From assembly GCF_034424645.1 (NCBI RefSeq), contig NZ_CP139969.1, positions 310,001 to 374,000 on the forward strand: a stretch of DNA of 64,000 nt. Reading direction: 5' to 3'. Both the position numbers and the translations under genes were made by a program. The stretch comes from Bordetella avium (GTDB taxonomy: Bacteria > Pseudomonadota > Gammaproteobacteria > Burkholderiales > Burkholderiaceae_B). Positions 8,863 to 16,798 of this stretch are shown here, one piece after another. The notes below the pieces were generated by a model. The model was not told the origin of the DNA. It made no database searches and worked only from the letters and a program-made list of their open reading frames with translations. Every line of letters begins with the position of its first letter. The stretch's first letter is position 1.

Positions 8863-9468
8863 TTATTTTTTCGCGGCGGCTGCGGGCTTTTTGCTGGCGC
8901 GGCATTCGGCGATGGCGGCATCCGCCTTGGCGCGCGGCGGCGAGTAGGAGCGGACCCGGCCGCCCGGCGCCGCAGAATTCGGGCCGCCTTCGGCCTGGTA
9001 GATGCCGGTCTTCTCGTTATAGCGCACACGGTCGCCGCGGATGGTGTCAAAGGGTTTGCCGCAGATGTAACGCGTCACGACGGCCTGGCCGATAAGATCG
9101 AATTGGCTGTTCGTGCCGTCGTAGTCGGCGCGCAGGCCCTCGCCTTCGATGATTTCGAAGGTGTCGGGGCGCTCCTGGCGGATGCGGACCAGTTTGCCCT
9201 TGTTGGCGGTCGCTGTGCCGAACTGATTGCCCTTCTGGTCTTCGCGCACCTCGAGCTTATCGGCGTTAAGCGTCATCAGGCCGCGGGTCAGTGCGACATT
9301 GCCGGTAAAGACGCTTTGACGTTTGACGTCGTCATATTGCAGCGAATCGGAGAGGATCAGCGTGCTCGGGTCTTCGGGCTTGGCCTGTTGGGCCAGAGCG
9401 GGAGCGCACATTGCTGCGGTCAGCAGCAGCGCGCTCATCAGGCGCTGCGCAAACGGAAAGTCAGTCAT
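8863..9468 (-). CDS. lptA: LPS transport periplasmic protein LptA
   Basis: A 201-residue OstA-like protein that forms the periplasmic bridge carrying LPS between membranes. A signal peptide (MTDFPFAQRLMSALLLTAAMCAPALAQQ) is followed by the beta-jellyroll repeats (LILSDSLQYDDVKRQSVFTG, LTRGLMTLNADKLEVRE, FDLIGQAVVTRYICG). The C-terminal tail is Lys/Ala-rich. The start overlaps the end of lptC by four bases, which fixes it. Confidence 0.92.
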   Translation of the reverse strand: MTDFPFAQRLMSALLLTAAMCAPALAQQAKPEDPSTLILSDSLQYDDVKRQSVFTGNVALTRGLMTLNADKLEVREDQKGNQFGTATANKGKLVRIRQERPDTFEIIEGEGLRADYDGTNSQFDLIGQAVVTRYICGKPFDTIRGDRVRYNEKTGIYQAEGGPNSAAPGGRVRSYSPPRAKADAAIAECRASKKPAAAAKK

Positions 9469-10088
9469 GGTTTGTTCTGGTTGGGAGTAGAGGGCCCGGC
9501 GTTCTGCCTGCGGGATTCGCTGCCAGCGATTTCGACGTCCGTCGAGGCGTGCACTTCGAGCTGCCGCGTTTTGTTGTTGTAACGCATTCCGGTGCCGTTC
9601 ATGCGCGAATTGCCTTTGATGACCTGAGCCGGCAGGTCGGTGAAGACCAGGTCGTCGTCGGGGATCAGGATGAGTTGCTGGCTGCGCACATCGAGTGCGT
9701 CGTTATTGGCGTCCCCGTTGCGGTGGACATGAGCGTCGCCGTTCATGACGACGCGCTTGCCGCCTTCTTCCATGATGGCCGTTTTGGATACCGCGACCGT
9801 GACGGGGTTGTTGGCCTGCTGGCCGATCGCGCGCGGCGAAACCACGTGGTAAGAGTCGTCGTCGGGGAAATGCTCGCCGTACACGCCTTCCATGCGATTG
9901 ATAGGCTTGCCCTGCGCATCGGTGCGCAGCATAACGAAGTCGCGCGACCAGGCGTCTTTCTCGTGCGTGATGCGGCGCGGCGGGTCGATGGGAATGGCCC
10001 GCTGCGCATAGTCGGCCGCCCACCAGGTGCTTATCACCAGGGAGACCAGCAGGAACAGCGCAATCAGCGTGGGAAGACGTTCTTTCAT
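9465..10088 (-). CDS. lptC: LPS export protein LptC
   Basis: About 207 residues from ATG 10088: MKERLPTLIALFLLVSLVISTWW gives the single N-terminal membrane anchor, and the rest is a periplasmic jellyroll that passes LPS from LptFG to LptA. A longer open frame to 10184 would put about 32 residues before the anchor and overlap kdsC, so it is rejected. Sequence between LptC homologues is poorly conserved; the call rests on the anchor, the DAHVHRNGD...LDVRSQQL repeat pattern, and position between kdsC (5-base gap) and lptA (4-base overlap). Confidence 0.88.
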   Translation of the reverse strand: MKERLPTLIALFLLVSLVISTWWAADYAQRAIPIDPPRRITHEKDAWSRDFVMLRTDAQGKPINRMEGVYGEHFPDDDSYHVVSPRAIGQQANNPVTVAVSKTAIMEEGGKRVVMNGDAHVHRNGDANNDALDVRSQQLILIPDDDLVFTDLPAQVIKGNSRMNGTGMRYNNKTRQLEVHASTDVEIAGSESRRQNAGPSTPNQNKP

Positions 10089-10093
10089 GGGGA

Positions 10094-10705
10094 TTACTGG
10101 ATGGCGCCTGGCCCGCTCAGGACGGCCGACGAATTCAGGAAGGCACCCAGGCGCCCTTGCGAAGCCAGCAGCAGGTCGCAGCATTCGCGCACCGCGCCGC
10201 TGCCGCCGGCAAGCGAGGAGACCCAGTGCGCGGCCTGGGCCACATAACCGGGCGCGTTCTGGACGCTGGCCGCAAAACCGGCGCGCTGCATGGCGGGCAG
10301 GTCGATGATGTCATCGCCCATATAGCCGGTCTGATCCAGTTGGACAGCCTGACGCTGCGCAAGTTCGGCCAGCGCGCTACCCTTGTCGCGCACGCCTTGC
10401 ATGACCTCGGCAATGCCCAGCTCGGCCGCGCGGCGGGCGACCACCTGGCTGGAGCGGCCCGTGATGAGCCCGACCTTGATGCCGCTTTCTATGAGCAGGC
10501 GCAGGCCATGACCATCCAGGGCATTAAAGCGCTTGAACATTTCTCCGTGCTCGCCGAAGAACAGGCTGCCGTCGGTCAGCACGCCGTCCACGTCGAACAC
10601 CATGAGCCGCACCGCGGCCGCGCGCTCACGCACCGGTGCCGGAATACGGGCCAGCACCAGGGCTTCGGCAGGATGGGGGAGTCGGGAGGGTATTGTCATT
10701 GTCAT
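10094..10705 (-). CDS. kdsC: 3-deoxy-D-manno-octulosonate 8-phosphate phosphatase KdsC
   Basis: A 203-residue HAD-superfamily phosphatase that releases Kdo for LPS core synthesis. Motif I is VFDVDGVLTDGSLFF (about 36-50, two catalytic Asp), motif II LITGRSS, motif III KGSAL, and motif IV YMGDDIIDLPAM. There is no large cap domain, as in tetrameric KdsC enzymes. The start overlaps kdsD by four bases. The longer N-terminus (about 30 residues before motif I) is ordinary for betaproteobacteria. Confidence 0.93.
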   Translation of the reverse strand: MTMTIPSRLPHPAEALVLARIPAPVRERAAAVRLMVFDVDGVLTDGSLFFGEHGEMFKRFNALDGHGLRLLIESGIKVGLITGRSSQVVARRAAELGIAEVMQGVRDKGSALAELAQRQAVQLDQTGYMGDDIIDLPAMQRAGFAASVQNAPGYVAQAAHWVSSLAGGSGAVRECCDLLLASQGRLGAFLNSSAVLSGPGAIQ

Positions 10706-11688
10706 ACCACTTTGGCAGCCATCAAATCGTGCATGTGCAGGGCGCCGATCAGCACGCCGTCATCGTTGATGACCAGCATTTGGCTGAGGCGTTTTTCATC
10801 CATGATGCGCGCGGCCTCTACGGCCAGCGCGCCGGGTTCCACGCTACGCGGGTTGTGCGTCATGCCTTCGGCGACGGTCAGACCGCGTACATCGCCCAGG
10901 CGTTCGATCAGGCGGCGCAGGTCGCCGTCGGTGAAGATGCCGACCGGGCGCAATTGCGCATCCACGACGGCGGTCATGCCCATGCCCTTGGCGGACATCT
11001 CTTCCAGGGCGCGGGACAGGCTGTCGGTGCTGGCGACCGTGGGCAGCGCCTCGCCGTGGCGCATGACATCGCGGACATGGGTCAGCAAACGCCGGCCCAG
11101 CGCGCCGCCGGGGTGCGAGCGGGCGAAGTCGTCGGGACCGAAACCGCGGGCTTCCAGGCAGGCCACCGCCAGGGCGTCCCCCAGGGCCAGGGAGACGGTC
11201 GTGCTGGCGGTCGGCGCTAGATTGAGCGGACAGGCTTCCTGGACGACGCTGGCGTCAAGATGCACGTCGGCCTGCAAGGCCAGGTCGGATGCCGGATTGC
11301 CGGTCAGGGCGATGATGCCCACGCCCAAGCGTTTGGCCACGGGAAGAATGGTCAGCAATTCCTGGCCGGAGCCGGAATAGGAAAGCGCCATCAGCACATC
11401 CTGGCTGGTCAGCATGCCGAGATCGCCATGCGCGGCTTCGGCGGCATGCATGAAGAAAGCCGGCGTGCCGGTCGAGGCCAGCGTGGCGGCGATCTTGCGC
11501 GCGATATGGCCGGTCTTGCCCAGCCCGCTGACCACCACGCGCCCCTGGCAGGCCAGCAGCATGTCGACGGCGCGCGTGAAGCTGCTATCCAGCCGGGCGG
11601 ACAGCTCGGTGATGGCCCGGGCTTCGGTCTGCAAAGTGCGGCGCGCCGACGCCAGCGCGTCAGCAGAGGTGGGAACGGGGTGAGTCAT
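10702..11688 (-). CDS. kdsD: Arabinose-5-phosphate isomerase KdsD
   Basis: A 328-residue KpsF/GutQ-type isomerase converting ribulose 5-phosphate to arabinose 5-phosphate, the first step of Kdo synthesis. An SIS sugar isomerase domain (GRVVVSGLGKTGHIARKIAA, then ALSYSGSGQE, about 45-180) is followed by two CBS domains (about 205-325, beginning MRHGEALPTVAST). It is the first gene of the kdsD-kdsC-lptC-lptA-lptB operon and is divergent from purT, with about 118 bases between starts. Confidence 0.94.
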   Translation of the reverse strand: MTHPVPTSADALASARRTLQTEARAITELSARLDSSFTRAVDMLLACQGRVVVSGLGKTGHIARKIAATLASTGTPAFFMHAAEAAHGDLGMLTSQDVLMALSYSGSGQELLTILPVAKRLGVGIIALTGNPASDLALQADVHLDASVVQEACPLNLAPTASTTVSLALGDALAVACLEARGFGPDDFARSHPGGALGRRLLTHVRDVMRHGEALPTVASTDSLSRALEEMSAKGMGMTAVVDAQLRPVGIFTDGDLRRLIERLGDVRGLTVAEGMTHNPRSVEPGALAVEAARIMDEKRLSQMLVINDDGVLIGALHMHDLMAAKVV

Positions 11689-11806
11689 GCCTGGATTTTA
11701 AACGACAGGGGGGAATTTGCCCCAGGGCAGGCGGCTATGGCATTCTGGCAGCTCATTTTCCGGCGGCGAGTGGCCGCCTTGCGCCCTTTTCCCCAGGTTT
11801 TCCGCC

Positions 11807-13024
11807 ATGTCTTCCTTTCCCGCACCGGTGCTAGGCACCCCTCTGTCTCCTTCGGCCACCCGAGTCATGCTGCTTGGCTCTGGCGAATTGGGCAAGGAAG
11901 TCATCATCGCCCTGCAACGCCTGGGTGTTGAAGTGATCGCCGTCGATCGTTATGCCGACGCGCCGGGCCATCAGGTGGCCCACCGCGCCCATGTGGTGTC
12001 CATGACCGATCCGGCGGCCTTGCGCGCGGTCATCGAACAAGAGCGCCCGCACATCATCGTGCCTGAAATCGAAGCCATCGCCACCGATCTGTTGGTCGAG
12101 CTCGAGCAGGAGGGCGTGGCGCGTGTCACGCCGACCGCACGCGCCGCTCGCCTCACCATGAACCGCGAGGGTATCCGCCGCCTTGCCGCCGAAACCCTGG
12201 GCCTGCCGACTTCTCCCTACCAATTTGTCGACACCCAGGACGCATTGCAGCAGGCGATTGACGGCGGCATCGGCTATCCCTGCGTCATCAAACCGGTCAT
12301 GTCGTCGTCGGGCAAGGGGCAGTCGGTCATTCGCGGCCCCGGCGACCTCGACGCCGCCTGGCGCTACGCCCAGGAAGGGGGGCGGGTCGGCGGCGGCCGG
12401 GCCATCGTCGAGGGTTTCATCGATTTCGACTACGAAATCACCCTGTTGACCGTGCGCGCCCGTGGGGTGGACGGCCAGATTGAAACGCACTTTTGCGATC
12501 CCATCGGTCATAAGCAGGTGGACGGCGATTACGTCGAAAGCTGGCAGCCCCATCCGATGTCGCCAGCCGCCCTGGCGCGGGCCCGGGAAATCGCGCTTGG
12601 CGTGACCGGCAATCTTGGGGGGCTGGGCATTTTCGGCGTCGAGCTCTTCGTCGCGGGGGATCAGGTGTGGTTCTCGGAAGTCAGCCCGCGCCCGCACGAT
12701 ACCGGCATGGTCACGATGATCACCCAGGTCCAGAACGAGTTCGAGCTGCATGCCCGCGCCTTGCTTGGCCTGCCGGTCGATACGGCGCTGCGCCAGCCTG
12801 GCGCCAGCAGTGTCATTTATGGTGGGCTGGACGGCCGCGGCGTGACCTTCCATGGTGTGGCGCAGGCGCTGGCCGAGCCGGGCACCGATGTGCGGCTGTT
12901 CGGCAAGCCCGAAGCCTTCGTGAAGCGCCGCATGGGCGTGGGGCTGGCAGTGGCCGATACCCTGGATGCCGCCCGCGAAAAAGCCAGGCGGGTTTCGGCT
13001 GCGGTGTCCGTCAAGGCGGCTTGA
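11807..13024 (+). CDS. purT: Formate-dependent phosphoribosylglycinamide formyltransferase PurT
   Basis: A 405-residue ATP-grasp enzyme that formylates GAR with free formate in de novo purine synthesis. The N-terminal fold [20 protein letters not shown] (about 17-36), the [18 protein letters not shown] motif, the ATP-grasp lid around [10 protein letters not shown] (about 165-174), and the Mg-binding [13 protein letters not shown] are typical. ATG 11807 gives the usual N-terminus; an upstream in-frame ATG at 11717 would add 30 residues. Single gene followed by a strong terminator. Confidence 0.95.
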   Translation: MSSFPAPVLGTPLSPSATRVMLLGSGELGKEVIIALQRLGVEVIAVDRYADAPGHQVAHRAHVVSMTDPAALRAVIEQERPHIIVPEIEAIATDLLVELEQEGVARVTPTARAARLTMNREGIRRLAAETLGLPTSPYQFVDTQDALQQAIDGGIGYPCVIKPVMSSSGKGQSVIRGPGDLDAAWRYAQEGGRVGGGRAIVEGFIDFDYEITLLTVRARGVDGQIETHFCDPIGHKQVDGDYVESWQPHPMSPAALARAREIALGVTGNLGGLGIFGVELFVAGDQVWFSEVSPRPHDTGMVTMITQVQNEFELHARALLGLPVDTALRQPGASSVIYGGLDGRGVTFHGVAQALAEPGTDVRLFGKPEAFVKRRMGVGLAVADTLDAAREKARRVSAAVSVKAA

Positions 13025-13048
13025 CGCAGCGCAGCGTTCCCTGATTCG

Positions 13049-13078
13049 GGCCCGGCTCTTCGCCGGGCCTTTGTTTTT
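13049..13078 (+). terminator. Rho-independent terminator after purT
   Basis: GGCCCGGC (13049-13056), loop TCTTC, GCCGGGCC (13062-13069), followed by TTTGTTTTT. A perfect 8-bp GC stem with a T-tract 25 bases after the purT stop. Confidence 0.9.
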
Positions 13079-13163
13079 CCCCCTCTGCTATGTGCATCGG
13101 ATAGCTGCGAAGTCCGATCGCCAGCGCCCGACCTTAAGTTCTCGTTGGTCTTGATTTGCCCGA

Positions 13164-13188
13164 CGCGGCCTCCTTAGCGGAGGCCGCG
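13164..13188. other. 10-bp GC-rich hairpin upstream of the cyd regulator
   Basis: CGCGGCCTCC (13164-13173), loop TTAGC, GGAGGCCGCG (13179-13188). A perfect inverted repeat with no T-tract, about 95 bases before the regulator start. It lies in the 258-base gap between purT and the regulator, which also holds the purT terminator; no gene is seen in the gap. It may be a second, factor-dependent stop signal or a leader structure. Confidence 0.6.
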
Positions 13189-13282
13189 AGCCGAATCCGA
13201 AAACGCAAGAGATGGCTTGCCTTTCTTTTCAGTCAATTCGATAATTTCAGCACTTTCTGAATTTACTGTAACAAAGGTTGTC

Positions 13283-13855
13283 GTGAACCTCTCTCCGCAG
13301 ATCGAGCGTTTTGTATTGCATTTCGGTGAAATGGGTAGCCGCTGGGGGGTCAATCGCACGGTTGGCCAGATTTATGCCTTGCTGTTTCTGTCTCCGCGTC
13401 CTTTGCACGCCGATGACATCGCCGAGGCCTTGGGTTTTTCCCGCTCCAACGTGAGCATGGGGCTCAAAGAGCTCCAGTCCTGGCGTCTGGTAAAGCTGAT
13501 GCATCAGGTGGGCGACCGGCGCGAGTATTTCGAAACGCCGAAGGATGTGTGGGAAATCTTCCGCATCCTTATGGAAGAAAAACGCAAACGCGAGATCGAT
13601 CCGACCTTGACGCTGCTACGCGAGGCCTTGCTAGAGCCTTCGTCTGAGGCGAACGAAGTCCATGCGCAACAGCGCATGCGCGAGATGCTTGAGCTTATTG
13701 AACTATCCACGGGCTGGTTCGACGAGGTGCAACGTCTGCCGCCCGAGACCTTGCAAAATCTGATGCGTCTTGGATCAAGAGTTCAAAAAGTGCTGTCTTT
13801 TGCCGGTAAGTTACGTGGGCGCTCGGCTGATACGCCCACTAACGTTCAGGAATGA
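13283..13855 (+). CDS. GbsR/MarR family transcriptional regulator of the cyd operon
   Basis: About 190 residues from GTG 13283 (preceded by AAAGG five bases away), beginning with NLSPQIERFVLHFGEMGSRW as in GbsR-type winged-helix proteins. The helix-turn-helix lies at about residues 45-70 (ADDIAEALGFSRSNVSMGLK) and the wing at VGDRREYFETP. A coiled-coil-like C-terminal helix probably dimerises. ATG 13217 would add 22 residues of atypical sequence. It is directly upstream of cydA in the same direction and is the likely oxygen-, stress- or redox-responsive regulator of that operon. A TTCAG-N6-CTGAA dyad (13246-13261) just upstream may be its own operator. Confidence 0.82.
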   Translation: MNLSPQIERFVLHFGEMGSRWGVNRTVGQIYALLFLSPRPLHADDIAEALGFSRSNVSMGLKELQSWRLVKLMHQVGDRREYFETPKDVWEIFRILMEEKRKREIDPTLTLLREALLEPSSEANEVHAQQRMREMLELIELSTGWFDEVQRLPPETLQNLMRLGSRVQKVLSFAGKLRGRSADTPTNVQE

Positions 13856-13911
13856 GTCTATGAAAGCTGTCTATACCACTTCCACCTTCAGCTTCGTGTG
13901 GGAGCATCGCC

Positions 13912-15489
13912 ATGATTGACATGGATGTTGTCGGCCTGTCGCGTTTTCAATTCGCCGCCACTGCCCTCTATCACTTCCTTTTCGTTCCCCTGACCCTAGG
14001 CCTGTCTTTCCTGATCGCCATCATGGAAAGCGTCTATGTCATGACCGGGCGTCAGATCTGGAAGCGCATGACCATGTTCTGGGGCACGCTGTTCGGCATC
14101 AACTTCGCCCTGGGTGTGGCCACCGGCGTGGTGATGGAGTTCCAGTTTGGCATGAACTGGTCTTACTACAGCCATTATGTGGGCGATATCTTCGGTGCGC
14201 CGCTGGCGCTCGAAGGCTTGATGGCCTTCTTCCTGGAGGCCACCTTCGTCGGCTTGTTCTTCTTTGGCTGGAACCGCCTGTCCAAGGTGTCCCATCTGGT
14301 CGTCACCTGGCTGGTGGCGTTGGGCACCAATCTGTCGGCTCTCTGGATTCTGATTGCCAACGGCTGGATGCAAAATCCGGTGGGCGCGGTGTTCAATCCT
14401 GACACCATGCGCATGGAGATGACCGATTTTGTTGCAGTGGTGCTCAATCCGGTGGCGCAGGCCAAGTTCGTGCATACCGTCAGCGCCGGCTACGTCTGTG
14501 GCGCCATCTTCGTGATGGCGATCAGCGCCTGGTATTTGCTGCGCGGCCGTCATATCGATCTGGCCAAGCGTTCGATGACGGTCGCGGCCAGCTTCGGTCT
14601 GGCCTCGGCCTTGTCGGTGGTCGTGCTGGGTGACGAAAGCGGCTACCTCACGACCGAGCATCAGCAAATGAAGATCGCCGCTATCGAGGCGATGTGGCAT
14701 ACCGAGCCTGCCCCGGCTTCTTTCAATCTGATTGCCGTGCCCAATCAGGAGGCGCGCAAGAACGACTTCGCGATTTCTGTGCCCTATCTCATGGGCTTGA
14801 TCGGCACCCGTTCGCTGACGACGCCGCTGTTGGGGATCGATGATCTGGTCTTGCGCGCCGAAACGCGTATCCGCGACGGTATCGTGGCCAACGAGGCGCT
14901 TGAGCGTATCCGCCGCGACCCCAAAGATCAGCAGGCGCGCGAGGTATTTGATCGCACCTGGCAGGATCTGGGTTACGCCCTGCTGCTCAAGCGCTATCAG
15001 CCCGACCTGAGCAAGGCGAGCGATGAGGACATTCGTCGTGCGGCGCTCGACACCATCCCCACCGTCGCGCCCCTGTTCTGGGCCTTCCGCCTTATGGTGG
15101 CGCTCGGCTTTTATTTCATCGCCTTCTTCGCCGTGGCTTTCTGGCTGTCCATGCGAGGCCGTCTTGCAAGTCATCCGCGGTTTTTGAAAATTGCGCTCTA
15201 CAGCCTGCCGCTGCCCTGGTTGGCGATCGAAAGCGGCTGGCTGGTGGCGGAGTACGGACGGCAGCCCTGGGTTATCGAGGGGGTGCTGCCGACCTATTAC
15301 GCGGCCTCGGGCCTGTCCATGGTGGACCTGGCCATCAGTCTGGCCGTGTTCATCGCGCTCTACACCGTGCTGCTCGTCATCGGCATCCGGGTCATGACGC
15401 ATGCCGTCAAGGCCGGCCCCAAGCCCGACAAGCCCTTGATTCCGGATGGTCGGGCGGGTAGTCCGATCCAAGCCGCTATCGACGCCTGA
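13912..15489 (+). CDS. cydA: Cytochrome bd ubiquinol oxidase subunit I
   Basis: A 525-residue membrane subunit with about nine transmembrane helices carrying all three hemes (b558, b595, d). His21 (ATALYHFLF) is a heme ligand, KIAAIEAMW and GRQPW (about 447-451) are the quinol-loop and fingerprint motifs, and the residues after KIAAIEAMW form the long Q-loop of the E. coli-type (L) subfamily. It reduces O2 to water with high affinity and is typical of micro-aerobic growth. First structural gene of cydABX-cydDC. Confidence 0.96.
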   Translation: MIDMDVVGLSRFQFAATALYHFLFVPLTLGLSFLIAIMESVYVMTGRQIWKRMTMFWGTLFGINFALGVATGVVMEFQFGMNWSYYSHYVGDIFGAPLALEGLMAFFLEATFVGLFFFGWNRLSKVSHLVVTWLVALGTNLSALWILIANGWMQNPVGAVFNPDTMRMEMTDFVAVVLNPVAQAKFVHTVSAGYVCGAIFVMAISAWYLLRGRHIDLAKRSMTVAASFGLASALSVVVLGDESGYLTTEHQQMKIAAIEAMWHTEPAPASFNLIAVPNQEARKNDFAISVPYLMGLIGTRSLTTPLLGIDDLVLRAETRIRDGIVANEALERIRRDPKDQQAREVFDRTWQDLGYALLLKRYQPDLSKASDEDIRRAALDTIPTVAPLFWAFRLMVALGFYFIAFFAVAFWLSMRGRLASHPRFLKIALYSLPLPWLAIESGWLVAEYGRQPWVIEGVLPTYYAASGLSMVDLAISLAVFIALYTVLLVIGIRVMTHAVKAGPKPDKPLIPDGRAGSPIQAAIDA

Positions 15490-15506
15490 ACCGGAGATTT
15501 CATCAT

Positions 15507-16658
15507 ATGGATACCTTGATTCCTCTCGATCTGGGCACCTTGCGCGTGATCTGGTGGGTGCTGCTCGGCGCGCTGCTCATCGGCTTTGCCATCATGGACG
15601 GCTTTGACCTGGGTGTCGCCGCCTTGCTGCCCTTCGTGGCCAAAAACGATGCCGAGCGCCGCATCGCGATCAACGTCGTGGGTCCGGTCTGGGAAGGCAA
15701 CCAGGTCTGGCTCATCACGGCAGGCGGCGCAATTTTTGCGGCCTGGCCGCTGCTTTATGCCGCCGCATTTTCGGGCTTTTATCTGGCGATGCTGTTGCTG
15801 CTGCTGGCGCTCATCCTGCGGCCGGTGGCCTTTAAATACCGCAGCAAAATGGCGAGCCCGCGCTGGCGCAACAACTGGGATTATGTGTTGTGCGGCTCGG
15901 GTCTGGTGGCGTCGCTGGTGTTTGGCGTGGCGATGGGCAATGTCATTCTCGGTGTGCCGCACGATTTCCATGCGGTGACGCTGCGCTCGACCTGGAGCGG
16001 GCATTTCTTCCAGTTGTTTACGCCCTTCGCCGTGCTGGCCGGCTTGATCAGCGTATTCATGCTGCTGATGCATGGCGCTGTTCTGCTGGCCTGGCGCACC
16101 GAGGACCCGGTCGCCGGACGCGCCCGCCGCTTGGGCCAGATCGCTGCCTTGCTCACGGCCCTGCTGTTCGTCGCAGCTGGCTTCTGGGTGGCCAGGCTTG
16201 ACGGCTATGTCATCACCAATGCCATCCATCCTGACGGGCCGGCCAATCCCATGATCAAGGAGGTGATTGCCGCGCCAGGCGCCTGGCTGCACAACTTTAC
16301 CAAGTGGCCGCTGTTCTGGATCGCCCCGGCGATGGGCGTGGCGGGCGCGCTCCTGACCATCGTCTTACTGGCTCTGCGCGTTAACGTGCTATCTTTCCTC
16401 ACGTCTTCGCTGACACTGACCGGCATTATTCTGACGGTAGGTTTCGCGCTCTTTCCCTTCATCATGCCGTCCGCACTCAATCCCAAGGCCGGCCTGACGA
16501 TCTGGGATGCGTCGTCCAGCCGTCTCACTTTGTGGGTCATGCTTATCGCCGTAGCGGTTTTCCTGCCTCTCGTGACGCTCTACACCGCCTGGGTGTATCG
16601 CGTGATGCGTGGGAAGGTCACGCAGGAATCTATCAGCGACACGCCCAACTCATACTGA
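15507..16658 (+). CDS. cydB: Cytochrome bd ubiquinol oxidase subunit II
   Basis: A 383-residue hydrophobic subunit II (E. coli 379). FAIMDGFDLGVAALLPFVAK (about 26-45) and GPVWEGNQVWLITAGGAIFA (about 57-76) are the conserved N-terminal motifs, followed by about eight transmembrane helices. It starts 17 bases after cydA with a good GGAG upstream, and ends 14 bases before the small subunit gene. It stabilises the heme subunit and completes the membrane oxidase. Confidence 0.96.
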   Translation: MDTLIPLDLGTLRVIWWVLLGALLIGFAIMDGFDLGVAALLPFVAKNDAERRIAINVVGPVWEGNQVWLITAGGAIFAAWPLLYAAAFSGFYLAMLLLLLALILRPVAFKYRSKMASPRWRNNWDYVLCGSGLVASLVFGVAMGNVILGVPHDFHAVTLRSTWSGHFFQLFTPFAVLAGLISVFMLLMHGAVLLAWRTEDPVAGRARRLGQIAALLTALLFVAAGFWVARLDGYVITNAIHPDGPANPMIKEVIAAPGAWLHNFTKWPLFWIAPAMGVAGALLTIVLLALRVNVLSFLTSSLTLTGIILTVGFALFPFIMPSALNPKAGLTIWDASSSRLTLWVMLIAVAVFLPLVTLYTAWVYRVMRGKVTQESISDTPNSY

Positions 16659-16672
16659 CCAAGGAAGCGTTC

Positions 16673-16798
16673 ATGTGGTACTTCTCGTGGATACTCGGCC
16701 TGGGGCTGGCTTGCACCTTCGCCATTCTTAACGCCATGTGGTTTGAGCTGCGCGAAGGGCAGGCCCACGACCCGCTCAAGCAGCCGGTCAGCAAGTGA
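16673..16798 (+). CDS. cydX: Cytochrome bd small subunit CydX/YbgT
   Basis: A 41-residue single-helix membrane protein beginning MWYFSWILGLGLACTFAILN, with the MWYFxWILG start and the following acidic segment (WFELREGQAHD) that define CydX. It binds the CydA side of the oxidase and is needed for stable activity in E. coli. An AAGGAAG ribosome site precedes ATG 16673; the frame is also open upstream from 16532 inside cydB, but that extension has no CydX-like sequence. Its stop overlaps the cydD GTG start. Confidence 0.93.
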   Translation: MWYFSWILGLGLACTFAILNAMWFELREGQAHDPLKQPVSK

